Below are positions 26,850 through 36,158 of a stretch of 64,000 nucleotides of DNA, piece after piece. The notes beneath the pieces are model-generated. The model was given only the letters and a program-made list of their open reading frames with translations. It made no database searches and was not told where the DNA came from. The position numbers and the translations under genes were made by a program. Origin of the DNA: Bacteroidetes bacterium 43-16 (GTDB taxonomy: Bacteria > Bacteroidota > Bacteroidia > Chitinophagales > Chitinophagaceae); contig MKTB01000033.1 of NCBI GenBank assembly GCA_001897525.1, positions 124,001 through 188,000 of the forward strand, read 5' to 3'. Numbering within the stretch: the first letter of the stretch is position 1; the number at the start of each line of letters is the position of its first letter.

Positions 26850-29627
26850 TTATTCTGTTTTGACCATAAAAGCAGCACCTAAATACTCCTTCGTTTTATG
26901 GTCAAACATTTTGAAATAAAAATTACCGGCTGGCAGTGCAGATAAATCCAGGCTGGTATTTGTTTTAATATTAGTTTTTGTCAGCATAATTCTTCCTGAT
27001 ATATCCACCACTACAATATTTAATTGCACCTTAGTTTCAACATAGGCTTTTGTGCTGAATGGGTTTGGATAGATGCGGGTACCATTTTGCTTAAGCAGGT
27101 TGTCCACCGAAACCATATCGTTAATGACAATTTCGTTTGATAATCCTATGCAACCATTATCCCCCTGCACCTGTAAGGTATATGTACCGTTCTCCGAAGC
27201 GATATGAGTAGGATTAGTTGCTCCGCTTATTGGATTGCCATCCAATAGCCATTGGTATGAAATAAAGCTCTGAGCAACGCTTAAAATGTTTCCATTACGG
27301 TCAATGCTGGGTTGTGGAGCAGGCTTAGCGGTTACCGCCAGGGAAATGGTATCACTGGCGCCACAAGCATTCAAAGCTATTACTTTGATGATACCATTTG
27401 CAGAACCGACAATGACATTGATCGTATCGCTACTGCTTGTCCCTGTCCAGCCTGTAGGAATTATCCAGGAATAGGAGTCGGCACCGTTTATGGAAGGAAC
27501 TGTATATTGTTGCCCTGAATTTTCGCAAACCTCGTTACTACCTATGATCTGCGTAGGTGTCGGTGGAAGATCACACATTTTAACTTTTATGATCCAACCA
27601 TCCCTATTACCGCCAAAGATTGTCTGATGTGCTCCTGATGTACTCAATCCCGCAGGGCTCAATGTTTCTCCACCCAGAAAAATATCACCGAATTCATCAA
27701 TAGCAATTGCCCTAATTACTTCAGTCGCATCTCCACCAAGGTAAGTTGCCCATAATCTTTGTCCCGCTGGGGAGAAGGTTGCTAACACCCCCTCACTAAG
27801 GGAATTGTTATAGATTGGAGTTATTCCGTCCGCGGTAGTTATATTACTGGAACTGTTTGAATTTCCAGTGAAATAGAGTTTATTGTCAGAAAATAAAATT
27901 GCATAACTTCTTTCTCCATCTGCTCCTCCGTAATAGGTGCTCCAGTTCATAGAGCCATCAGGATTAAGCTTGACCATACAGGCATCGAATTCTGTTGTTC
28001 CACCAATAGTCGTTTGATGCGCGCCAGGAGTCGCAATATCAGAATCACTATCTGTCATTCCCGAACAATAGATCGCATTTGTACTGTCCGTTGTGACGGA
28101 GTATAAAAAATCATTGCCGCTTCCGCCATAATACGTACCCCATAATCTTTGCCCGCTCGAATCTAATTTTGCTATAAAACCGTCTATGTTACCGTTTCCT
28201 ATTTCCAAATATGCATTAACTGTTGATAACCCTATAGGACTTTGGGTATGGCCCACGACGATCAGGTTACCTGATGTATCCGTTGTAATGCTGTTTATAT
28301 TATCGGTTAAATTCGAACCGTAATATGTAGACCAGAGTAAGCTACCCTGGTTGTTGAATTTAGCAATAAATCCATCATCACTTCCTGATTTTGTTAATTG
28401 AAAAGCCGAGGGTGTGGCAATACCTGTGGAACTGTTGGTATTTCCAGTCATATAGATATTATTATACCTGTCTATACACATGCTAAATCCTACACTGCCT
28501 TCATTAAAATTACCGCCAAAGTAGGTTGACCAGACAGGTGTACCGGAAGTATCCATTTTTAACAAGAAGGCATCATAACCTGATATATTTCCTGCTTTTG
28601 TGGGTTGATGACTACCTGGCGTTGCAATTCCTGTTGTGCTATTTGTCCGGCCTGCCACAAAAAGGTATCCGGCGGTATCAAAAGCTAATGATATTCCTAT
28701 ATCGACCGCTGCTCCACCGTAATAGGTTGACCAGACACAAGTGCCATTGGAAGCAAATTTAGCAATGAAGGCATCTGCACCACTGGAATTATTACCTCCT
28801 TGAAAAGTGGAAAGGTGTGCGCCTGTTGTAGCAATATTTGAAGTACTGTTGGTAGAGCCAACGATATAGACATATCCGTCTTTGCCTATCTTTGTATCCC
28901 TGATATCGTCATATTCGCTACCGCCCAAATAAGTGCTCCAGTCTATTACAGGGTCGATGACTATAGTATTTTTACTAATGTAATTTCCGGTTTTAAAGGT
29001 TAGCACGTTTCCATTTAACAAATAGGAAGAATTGATTTTTTTACCTGATACCTTGTCGAAAGTGTAGGGTGCAGGTTCGGTAATCGTACCATAGCCGGTG
29101 CTTGCAATCAAATCCCCATTACGGTCAATTTTAAGGCTATTTGCGCCCATATATTCCAATTTGATATCAGATGCCTTACCACCTGGTTTTACCACGAAAT
29201 CATGCTCTAATTTGCCTTGCTCGTTGAAGTAGAAGACCCAATCTATATTAGGGTAGATATCGTGATAAACAATCATTTCATAAGCGCTTGCCACTCCTTT
29301 GATACTAGCAAGTTGGTACTGTTCTTTAAAAGCGGTGGGTTTGTCCTTGCTTATCCTGGCATCAGGGTTTGCTCCGATCAGCTTCACGTCCATGCGGTAA
29401 AGTTCATTCCTGTCGGCGAACTGGTAATGGATTCCTGCTTTGGAAAGAAAAATATTCAGACCATTTCCGGCGGCGTACTTTGCTACAATGTCCGGACGGG
29501 CATTATTATATTGATCGGTGACCTGCCCGATATTTTCGATAAAGCTATGCTTAGCGTACGCACCTATAATGGATGCCGTCAAAAGTAAAAGAGTCAAAAA
29601 TGCTCTTTTGATTACATGAGTTTTCAT
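26850..29627 (-). CDS. T9SS type A protein with SBBP-type beta-propeller repeats
   Basis: A 925-residue secreted protein with signal peptide (LLLLTASIIGAYA). Residues about 28-230 form the DUF7948-like N-terminal domain (SFIENIGQVTDQYNNARPDIV). Then come about eight SBBP repeats, each with a WSTYYGG-like strand followed by D-G-x-x-Y-V/I-x-G-x-T-x-S. Ig-like domains (GSNEVCENSGQQYTV, SWIIPTGWTG) precede a type A sorting domain: RIYPNPFSTKAYVE, LNIVVVDISGRIML, LSALPAGNFYFKMF. The WSTYYGG repeats make the gene internally repetitive at DNA level. Likely a large surface adhesin or substrate-binding protein. Confidence 0.88.
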   Translation of the reverse strand: MKTHVIKRAFLTLLLLTASIIGAYAKHSFIENIGQVTDQYNNARPDIVAKYAAGNGLNIFLSKAGIHYQFADRNELYRMDVKLIGANPDARISKDKPTAFKEQYQLASIKGVASAYEMIVYHDIYPNIDWVFYFNEQGKLEHDFVVKPGGKASDIKLEYMGANSLKIDRNGDLIASTGYGTITEPAPYTFDKVSGKKINSSYLLNGNVLTFKTGNYISKNTIVIDPVIDWSTYLGGSEYDDIRDTKIGKDGYVYIVGSTNSTSNIATTGAHLSTFQGGNNSSGADAFIAKFASNGTCVWSTYYGGAAVDIGISLAFDTAGYLFVAGRTNSTTGIATPGSHQPTKAGNISGYDAFLLKMDTSGTPVWSTYFGGNFNEGSVGFSMCIDRYNNIYMTGNTNSSTGIATPSAFQLTKSGSDDGFIAKFNNQGSLLWSTYYGSNLTDNINSITTDTSGNLIVVGHTQSPIGLSTVNAYLEIGNGNIDGFIAKLDSSGQRLWGTYYGGSGNDFLYSVTTDSTNAIYCSGMTDSDSDIATPGAHQTTIGGTTEFDACMVKLNPDGSMNWSTYYGGADGERSYAILFSDNKLYFTGNSNSSSNITTADGITPIYNNSLSEGVLATFSPAGQRLWATYLGGDATEVIRAIAIDEFGDIFLGGETLSPAGLSTSGAHQTIFGGNRDGWIIKVKMCDLPPTPTQIIGSNEVCENSGQQYTVPSINGADSYSWIIPTGWTGTSSSDTINVIVGSANGIIKVIALNACGASDTISLAVTAKPAPQPSIDRNGNILSVAQSFISYQWLLDGNPISGATNPTHIASENGTYTLQVQGDNGCIGLSNEIVINDMVSVDNLLKQNGTRIYPNPFSTKAYVETKVQLNIVVVDISGRIMLTKTNIKTNTSLDLSALPAGNFYFKMFDHKTKEYLGAAFMVKTE

Positions 29628-29781
29628 AATATAAAATTTAAAAGGGTTAATAATCTGGTTTGGTGTAGGTTAACACATACAAACTAAATTGATATTTAAG
29701 AATTGAACAATTCTATTTTTTATCAATTGCGGAATGATAAAATTGATAAATAAGGGTTAATTTTAGATTTAAATAAGGATT

Positions 29782-31314
29782 ATGTACAGGAAAAAAAATG
29801 ATCTGGAAAACCTCATCCAAAGTCTGACAAATGGTGAAAAACGTTTTATTACCAAAGCTTTCCAAAAATCCAAAGAAGGTTCACTACATGTATCATTGTA
29901 TGATAAATTGCAGAAACCAAAAAGCGGAATAATAAACCATGAAAATGAAATTAAGGGAACAGTATTGTCGGATAACAATAGATTCCTATACAAAATAATT
30001 TTAAAACACCTAAAGCTGTTTAATGCTCAATTATCCCCGGATATTATTATACAAAATCACCTGGCTGAGGTCGAGATACTTTATAACCACAGCTTATCAG
30101 ACCAGGCCATTCTCATACTTTTAAAAGCAAAACAGATTGCTATAAAGAATGAGAAATTTGGCCTATACCTGCAAATCCTATCCTGGGAGCAAAGACTAAG
30201 TATTGTATTAGACCAACCCTACCGCTCACTGGATGCTATCCGACTTGAAGAAGAGGATATCCTGATAAAAAATGCACAGATCAATGACTTGCTGGGATTT
30301 TATAACCAGATTTTTTTGATCAAAAAGCAACATGGATTTGCCAAGGGGCCTGTAAAAGACACCCTGGAAAGCTTGATCCTATATAACCCGAACTTCCCCA
30401 AACTGGAAGACTGCCAAAGTAATAAAGCCATATATTACCATAACCTGATTTTTTCCATCTATAGCTGGATGATCTTTGATCATGCTAAGGCATATGAGTA
30501 TAGCAAAATGCTGCTTAATGCTGACAGCCAGAATATCCTTCCATCGGATTATTTGACTGGAATATTTGAACATATCACCTCTTCGGTTTGTATTGCAAAA
30601 TTTACTGACGCATTGCATGGTATCCAATTGGCCCAGGCGTTTATGGAAGAGTATAAACTCAATCAAAGCGACCGGTACAGGCAGCTATTCTTTGCGTATG
30701 AAGCTACCTATAGACTTATAATCTACAGCTATATGGGTAAGCGAACTCAACTAGCTGAAGTTATAACTCATGCCGAAAACTGGCTGGAAACTTACGCTGA
30801 TGTATTACCCATAGAACGTAAACAAGTAGTAATTGGTAATATTATGAATGCTTACATTGCTATTGGCAACCTTGATAAAGCCTGGATCGTATGGAATCAA
30901 CTTTTCAATAAACAATCAGAGTCTGTACGTTTAGACATTTATGCCGATCTATATTTATTCCGTATATTTTTTTATTTGCAGACCCCAATTTATGACCTCG
31001 TTGCTTCCGCAGCGGCATCGGCGCTACGCTTCTATCGAAAGACCGAAGAAAACAAGTCAAAATTTCAACTGGAGTCTTCGTTAACCCAGCTATTTACTCG
31101 GGATGTTGATTATAACGATCCAAAAATCCTCAATCCGCTTTTACATCAGGTTCGTTGTCTTTTGAACGATTACATTTCAGAAGTTCGCGGAACATTAAAC
31201 TTTCAGGAGCATTACACCCGGTATATCATTTGGGCAAATGCCATTGAAAAGAAAATCCCTTACTGGCAGGCAGCAAGGGATTGGTACAAGCAACATTCGA
31301 ATCTTCGGGATTGA
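29782..31314 (+). CDS. TPR-like helical protein, Bacteroidota-specific
   Basis: A 510-residue mostly helical protein beginning MYRKKNDLENLIQSLTNGEKRFITKAF, an opening often seen in Bacteroidota proteins of unknown function with TPR-like arrays. Helical repeats run through residues 90-480 (LAEVEILYNHSLSDQAILIL, YLQILSWEQRL, IGNLDKAWIVWNQLF). No HTH, signal or membrane segment is obvious. It is divergent from the T9SS operon with a 154-bp AT-rich spacer, which suggests it might regulate or assist that operon; this is inference only. Confidence 0.65.
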   Translation: MYRKKNDLENLIQSLTNGEKRFITKAFQKSKEGSLHVSLYDKLQKPKSGIINHENEIKGTVLSDNNRFLYKIILKHLKLFNAQLSPDIIIQNHLAEVEILYNHSLSDQAILILLKAKQIAIKNEKFGLYLQILSWEQRLSIVLDQPYRSLDAIRLEEEDILIKNAQINDLLGFYNQIFLIKKQHGFAKGPVKDTLESLILYNPNFPKLEDCQSNKAIYYHNLIFSIYSWMIFDHAKAYEYSKMLLNADSQNILPSDYLTGIFEHITSSVCIAKFTDALHGIQLAQAFMEEYKLNQSDRYRQLFFAYEATYRLIIYSYMGKRTQLAEVITHAENWLETYADVLPIERKQVVIGNIMNAYIAIGNLDKAWIVWNQLFNKQSESVRLDIYADLYLFRIFFYLQTPIYDLVASAAASALRFYRKTEENKSKFQLESSLTQLFTRDVDYNDPKILNPLLHQVRCLLNDYISEVRGTLNFQEHYTRYIIWANAIEKKIPYWQAARDWYKQHSNLRD

Positions 31315-31325
31315 GCCAGGCCATT

Positions 31326-33119
31326 TTAAGCGATCAATTTTTTAGTTTTTAAAAGTTTATCAATGTCACTATTTACATCAGCTATTCTTTCCGCGACTCG
31401 TTTCTGTCTGATCTTAGCAATTTCTCCCTGTTCTGCTTCAATTGCTTTAACGTCCATTCCGGCATCAACAGCTAGATTATATAGAAAGTGGCTTGTTGCA
31501 AAATCGGGGTTCTTACTTTCGGACAGCCCTGACAATACCGAACGGATCAGGAAAGCAAATTGCTTGTCCGTAAGTTTAGCCACTGCCTGATACTTTTTAA
31601 CTTTATCCAACATAGAGAAGCTATCTGTTTTTGGGAATAGCGCTTTGAGTACATCCTGTTTTATACCATAGGGAAGACATTCCATAATAATCCATCTTGC
31701 AGCCACCTGGTCAGCTTTGGTTATAGCTGCTGTATTCTTTAAATTACTAAATTCAGCTTTAAAGGATTCATGCAATTTTGCAAAGATCTTGATCTCATCA
31801 AGTTCCTTGTCCCTTTTCTCCTTTTTTTCCAGACGTTCAATTTCCTGTTGCAGCAATTCGGGAGTAGCGGTACCATTCTTCTTTGCTTCCTGTACTTCTT
31901 TCGCTGTTACTCCAATTGAATTCCCTGTACTTTTACTCTTAGCAACATAATAATAGAAAAGTTTAGCAGTGTTATTATTAATACGAAGACCTTTTTTAAC
32001 ATCACCGTTTTCTAATAAAAATTTGAAATCCTTCAGTTTTGATTTATGCGCTGTAACTGCCTGTGTATACGCCTGATTATCCAGTTTCTTGTCTACTATA
32101 AAGGCTTCCTTCTTTGGATTTGTCGGCATGTCACAGGGATCAAGGTCATAATATTCTTTACAGGGTAATTCCTGCAGATCAGGGAACTTCTCCAGTGCTG
32201 CCGCTTCTATGTCTGAAAGCCTGTAGGATGTCGCCAAAATTTCAATTCTCTCGGATTGCAAAATAGCTGCTATTGAATTTTCAAGTGAGATGTTACACTT
32301 TGACCAAAAGCACTGTTTATTGCTACAAATCGATGATTTTTCCATATCAGGAAACAAACTGTTTAATGTAGCAGAATTATAAGGACAATCGGTACAAGCG
32401 CCTGCTTTCTCAATCAGATTTTTGTCCTTGGTATCAAAAGGTGCTTTAACCAGGTTTTGCTTATACTGATTAAGCAAATTGGAAATTCCGCCTAGCCTAA
32501 AATCCTCGTCTTTCCAATCCTTACAATGATTTTCAAAGAAATCTGTTTGAGAATCAGGATCGAGCCCAGCCAATTCTATAGCTGCCTGCATGTTCAAAAC
32601 ATTATTCATAAACATCTCTTTAAAATCCTGATTTAGTTCTGACAGCTTAATCCTGTTATAGATCAAACCTTTTGACTTACCGAGACGAAGAGAAATTTCT
32701 TCGATACTGTAACCAATGTCCATCATCATTCGGATTGCCTGCGCTTCATCCAAAGGGTGCGGATTTTCCCGGCTCATGTTCTCGTCGAGCTGAATTTCCA
32801 GCACCTGTTCATCGGTCAGTTCAACGATCTTCGCCGGAACATCAGGTAAGTCCGCAAGGTGAGCCGCCTTTAAACGTCTTTCACCAACTACAAGTTCATA
32901 GACATCTTTTCCTATGGGGCGAACAATCAAAGAGGACAATATGCCATGTTGCTTTAATTGTTCTGCAAAATCCTGAAGCGATTTTTCTTCATAGAACTTT
33001 CTATAATTTTTTGGATTCAGCCTGATCTTTGAAATTGGAACCTGGCTCAGTGTACCTTTACCGATAATTTCTGAAATTACCTGTTTGGTATTCAGGGGAT
33101 TTTTTACTGAAGTATTCAT
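31326..33119 (-). CDS. parB: ParB/RepB-family protein with Cys cluster
   Basis: A 597-residue ParB-type protein. The N-terminal CTPase/ParB domain has the boxes LVVGERRLKAAHLA (76-89) and ENMSRENPHPLDEAQA (113-128), followed by a helix-turn-helix EISLRLGKSKGLIYNRI (141-157). Residues 242-275 carry C242-x2-C245 ... C265-x4-C270-x4-C275, a likely zinc site, as in PRTRC-type and other plasmid ParB proteins. The long C-terminal half is helical and charged. ParB proteins mark DNA at parS sites for partition; on integrated elements they may act in stability or as regulators. No parA is in the window. Confidence 0.85.
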   Translation of the reverse strand: MNTSVKNPLNTKQVISEIIGKGTLSQVPISKIRLNPKNYRKFYEEKSLQDFAEQLKQHGILSSLIVRPIGKDVYELVVGERRLKAAHLADLPDVPAKIVELTDEQVLEIQLDENMSRENPHPLDEAQAIRMMMDIGYSIEEISLRLGKSKGLIYNRIKLSELNQDFKEMFMNNVLNMQAAIELAGLDPDSQTDFFENHCKDWKDEDFRLGGISNLLNQYKQNLVKAPFDTKDKNLIEKAGACTDCPYNSATLNSLFPDMEKSSICSNKQCFWSKCNISLENSIAAILQSERIEILATSYRLSDIEAAALEKFPDLQELPCKEYYDLDPCDMPTNPKKEAFIVDKKLDNQAYTQAVTAHKSKLKDFKFLLENGDVKKGLRINNNTAKLFYYYVAKSKSTGNSIGVTAKEVQEAKKNGTATPELLQQEIERLEKKEKRDKELDEIKIFAKLHESFKAEFSNLKNTAAITKADQVAARWIIMECLPYGIKQDVLKALFPKTDSFSMLDKVKKYQAVAKLTDKQFAFLIRSVLSGLSESKNPDFATSHFLYNLAVDAGMDVKAIEAEQGEIAKIRQKRVAERIADVNSDIDKLLKTKKLIA

Positions 33120-33147
33120 AATACTAAATTTTAAAATGTCAGGATAA

Positions 33148-33184
33148 AAGAAAGCTCCAACCTTTTCAGGCTGAAGCTTTTCTT
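33148..33184 (-). terminator. Hairpin terminator downstream of the 149-residue gene
   Basis: AAGAAAGCT (33148-33156) pairs with AGCTTTTCTT (33175-33184); on the minus strand it follows the stop at 33202. Confidence 0.55.
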
Positions 33185-33201
33185 ATATTGATAGATTTAA
33201 T

Positions 33202-33651
33202 TTAAGGCAATACGATATCTGCCTCAATTTCAGTTAATCTTGATTCACACTTTTCCTTTATGAATTGTGTGACAGCATCAATTACAACCGGGTTATTGGT
33301 CTTGAACTGATTGTGGTTATCATCTTCTATCTTAAGACTACAACCGGTAAAGTGACCTCCACCTAATTCGTCTTCATCTTTCTCGGTTTCGATAACAAAA
33401 TTTTCCAGTTTCTCAACCGTTTCCAATAATCTTCTGCGCTGTCGCATTTTTGTTTGTAAGTTAGAGAGCACCTCCAAAGTTGCTTCGAGATTATACACAG
33501 GTTTTTCTTTTTTAATTTGTTGTTTCAAATCTGCTTTTTCTTTCGCTGCATCTACTGCTTTCTGTACTGGAGCTTTTGTTGTTTTTGAGCTGCTTGTCTT
33601 ATTTTCGGTACCGGATGCGTTGTCAGTTACTTTACTTGCTTCTGCTTTCAT
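33202..33651 (-). CDS. Unknown charged ICE protein (149 residues)
   Basis: The N-terminal 45 residues are low-complexity Lys/Ser/Thr/Ala; the middle is a probable coiled coil (LEVLSNLQTKMRQRRRLLETVEKLENFVIE) and the end is acidic and beta-type (GCSLKIEDDNHNQF). No enzymatic motif. It lies upstream of parB in the same orientation. It could be a structural or DNA-binding accessory protein of the element; I do not recognise a family. Confidence 0.6.
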   Translation of the reverse strand: MKAEASKVTDNASGTENKTSSSKTTKAPVQKAVDAAKEKADLKQQIKKEKPVYNLEATLEVLSNLQTKMRQRRRLLETVEKLENFVIETEKDEDELGGGHFTGCSLKIEDDNHNQFKTNNPVVIDAVTQFIKEKCESRLTEIEADIVLP

Positions 33652-33756
33652 AATTTAATTTTTTTAATGATATAATTTTTGTGAAATAAAAAACGGATGA
33701 TCTTTTGGCGGTGGTCTAATTCGCATGCTATTTATCATTGCCAAATGTTTAAAGGG

Positions 33757-34014
33757 TTATTGGATTGTCTTCAATAAAGCATTGAGCTTTGCTTTTACCG
33801 CTTTTGCGATTGGTCCACGCCAGGTCTGTGCATTTGCCAGAAAGTAGTTAACAATAGAAGCGGCACTATCTTCGAAATAGTAATCGGTAATATTGTTGAT
33901 AGACTCCATTGCCTCCAGGTATGGATCAGCTCCGATGTAGACTTTCTCCCAATCGGAACGAATGATATAGGCAATCATGGCAATATCATCTGGAATTACT
34001 TGTATGGTTTCCAT
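33757..34014 (-). CDS. Unknown small protein (85 residues)
   Basis: A soluble helical protein (METIQVIPDDIAMIAYIIRSDWEKVYIGADPY) ending in a basic helix (WRGPIAKAVKAKLNALLKT). It has an ORF and an A/T-rich start region of the same pattern (AATATTATGG) as its neighbours. No function recognised. Confidence 0.6.
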   Translation of the reverse strand: METIQVIPDDIAMIAYIIRSDWEKVYIGADPYLEAMESINNITDYYFEDSAASIVNYFLANAQTWRGPIAKAVKAKLNALLKTIQ

Positions 34015-34055
34015 AATATTAAATTTTGATTGAATAAATCGTTGTCGAATCCCTT

Positions 34056-34883
34056 CTAAGGCTTATAGTCTTTCCTGATAGATAGGATCAATAGAGGCTC
34101 ATGGGTTCTATAATGGGACTCTTCCTTAAATAGAAATTGTCCGAACGACCTGAGCAAATCTAATTGTACCAACTGCATCGGTTGGCTCCAATACACAGAA
34201 ACCCAATGGTAGCTGTTTTCAAAAGCCAGCCCGGTTTTTTCAGCAACAGATTCAATTAAGCCTTCCGGTAGTCCTTCTTTGATAATCATTACTTCTGGCA
34301 GATGTTCCTGGTATGGTTTTCCAAGTTCGTCGAATTTTATGATGGTCTCCCCTTGCTCTTTAAGCTTTTGCTTTCTTAATCGTTCCACCTGGGGAATGCC
34401 GGAAAGGTCAGTACCCACTTTGGTTTTCCAGACCCGGCATTTCATATTTGCATAAATGGCAGAACCAGCGCACAGATAACCTTTATGGCAGAACCAGATC
34501 GGTAATACAAATTTTTCATTTGTAGGAAAAATATCTGAAAAGGAAATTCCTGTATCTAGTCCACCTGAGTACGATAAATATCCATTGTTAGACAAACTGA
34601 ATGAACCGGATTCACATGTTTGCCCTTTAGTTCCATAAATGCTACAGAAGTACACGACCTGACCATCGGGTAGAAAAATACAATCTCCGACGACCGGGGT
34701 ATTGACCTTTTCAACACGGCTTATGTATTTCTTTGTAAATTCTTTAAGCAGTCTTAGGTCCTCATTTACCTTTTGCATATCTACTTGAAAATCTGGCCAG
34801 GCTACATAATTTGGATTATCTGTATTGCATGCGGCCAACTGCAATTCATCGTTAATTAATTGCTTTCTTTCGTTAAATTTCAT
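34056..34883 (-). CDS. Unknown ICE/plasmid-type protein (275 residues)
   Basis: Start 34883 (MKFNERKQLINDELQLAA) is preferred to 34910, which adds nine poorly conserved residues inside the usual A/T leader. The middle (VGDCIFLPDGQVVYFCSIYG then GSFSLSNNGYLSYSGGL) is a run of short beta strands that I have seen as a conserved block in plasmid- and ICE-borne proteins of unknown function. The C-terminal part is mixed. No catalytic residues can be assigned. Confidence 0.6.
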   Translation of the reverse strand: MKFNERKQLINDELQLAACNTDNPNYVAWPDFQVDMQKVNEDLRLLKEFTKKYISRVEKVNTPVVGDCIFLPDGQVVYFCSIYGTKGQTCESGSFSLSNNGYLSYSGGLDTGISFSDIFPTNEKFVLPIWFCHKGYLCAGSAIYANMKCRVWKTKVGTDLSGIPQVERLRKQKLKEQGETIIKFDELGKPYQEHLPEVMIIKEGLPEGLIESVAEKTGLAFENSYHWVSVYWSQPMQLVQLDLLRSFGQFLFKEESHYRTHEPLLILSIRKDYKP

Positions 34884-35005
34884 AATTGGTAATTTTTGAT
34901 ATTGTGTCAAATGTGATTTACGGAAAACAAAAAAGAGTCTGTATCATAATTCGATTTTGGTGAACCTTTGCCAAATTAAATTTTAAGCAACTGATTTTTT
35001 TTACT

Positions 35006-35042
35006 AAAAGGGGCATTTTTCAACGTGAAAAATGCCCCTTTT
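35006..35042. terminator. Strong bidirectional terminator
   Basis: A perfect 15-bp stem with AAAAGGGGCATTTTT at 35006-35020, loop CAACGTG, and its complement at 35028-35042, flanked by A and T runs. It ends the four-gene operon 37215-35150 on the minus strand. Confidence 0.85.
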
Positions 35043-35149
35043 TTTCTTTTTAAAGAGTGATCTTAAGCTGACGACCAAATTTTATATGTTACAATCAACT
35101 TCGATTTTACTTTTGATACAGCCTCCTTGTTCATCATTTTGGTAAACCT

Positions 35150-35404
35150 TTAATCGAAAACCCTATTGACTGTGTTGTCCATAGGGTTGAATTCCACCTG
35201 GTTATAGCTTCTCAGCATTGAGCCTGCTTCAAATACCATCCGATCATGTTCATCATGCGTTAATACGCCAGTCCCTTTTAGTAATATCCGGATATGGTCA
35301 TCTGTTCTTTCATATTCCATACCGGCAGGGGCATCTAATACATGCTTGTGGCCGATCGTTTCTCCTTCTCCGAGCACAAGTCTCTTTACATTTTTTTCTT
35401 TCAT
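35150..35404 (-). CDS. Small cupin-like protein with GHKH and THDEH motifs
   Basis: An 84-residue protein. GEGETIGHKHVL (12-23) and LTHDEHDRMVFEAGS (53-67) hold four His residues in the spacing of a small cupin barrel, likely a metal site. I recall a widespread phage and cyanobacterial family with 'GEATGHxH' and 'THxEH' blocks of this size; the function of that family is unknown to me. It is last in a four-gene leftward operon and starts 12 bp after the stop of the DUF6745-like gene. Confidence 0.65.
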   Translation of the reverse strand: MKEKNVKRLVLGEGETIGHKHVLDAPAGMEYERTDDHIRILLKGTGVLTHDEHDRMVFEAGSMLRSYNQVEFNPMDNTVNRVFD

Positions 35405-35416
35405 GATTATTTATTT

Positions 35417-36148
35417 TTATGTTTCAGAATACATTAGGTGCAGGTATAGCTCTTTATTAAGATGATAAGGTGTTACACTTTGCGAGTTTTCAGATTCGAC
35501 GGCGACAATAATATCTCCTTGTCTATAGATCTTTTCAGGATAGCTCAAATCCAGTCTTATTGTCCAGGCAATGGCCCGGATTGCATCAGGCTTGTGCGCC
35601 TTAGTTTTCCATGAAGGAGCCCCCAATGCAATTTCTTCGGGAATGTATATCCAATATTCCCTGGCTGTTGTTGTACACCAGCATCTCACGGCATATACAG
35701 GAACCGGTTTATTCCAGCTCTCTGCAGGAAAAACAAAAAGCTTTTCTCCTGGGATTTTATAAAGTTCATAAGTATCATTGAACTTATATTGATAAGGCTT
35801 ATTGTTTTCGTCCCAACGCATTCTTATTTTTTGCACCTCCTGCCTGTCCAATAATTCAGGGTTTAGCTGAGCGAATAATTTGCTTATACCAATGCAGTCA
35901 AACATCACCCTGCGTTTTTCCATGTTCTTTTCTTTTAATGCTTCCCCAATAGTAATGGGTTCGATAGTATTCCAACACTCTTCAACGAATACACCAAGCT
36001 CTGCGAGACCAATGTGTTTGATAACATCTCTTTTAAAATGTTTTATGGTTTCAAATTTAGCCTTCCAGTAACGTAATGCTTCTGAAAGCTCAAAACCACC
36101 AAGATTGCAGACAAAGTATTCTGCATTTGCAAATTGTAAAAGTTCCAT
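35417..36148 (-). CDS. DUF6745-like unknown protein (243 residues)
   Basis: The C-terminal half (VPVYAVRCWCTTTAREYW, AIAWTIRLDLSYPE) resembles the REYxxxVP...AxAWTF block of DUF6745-type proteins, by memory only. The N-terminal half is helical (FELSEALRYWKAKFETIKHF). No catalytic motif is evident. It is third in the operon with a DUF6915-like gene, a 219-residue protein and the cupin-like protein. These may form one functional unit. Confidence 0.6.
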   Translation of the reverse strand: MELLQFANAEYFVCNLGGFELSEALRYWKAKFETIKHFKRDVIKHIGLAELGVFVEECWNTIEPITIGEALKEKNMEKRRVMFDCIGISKLFAQLNPELLDRQEVQKIRMRWDENNKPYQYKFNDTYELYKIPGEKLFVFPAESWNKPVPVYAVRCWCTTTAREYWIYIPEEIALGAPSWKTKAHKPDAIRAIAWTIRLDLSYPEKIYRQGDIIVAVESENSQSVTPYHLNKELYLHLMYSET

Positions 36149-36158
36149 AAATAGAAGT

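Noticed and set aside
26850-29627. Possible tandem DNA repeat or CRISPR-like array
   Set aside because: The periodicity comes from SBBP protein repeats with long irregular units, not from identical short repeats with spacers.
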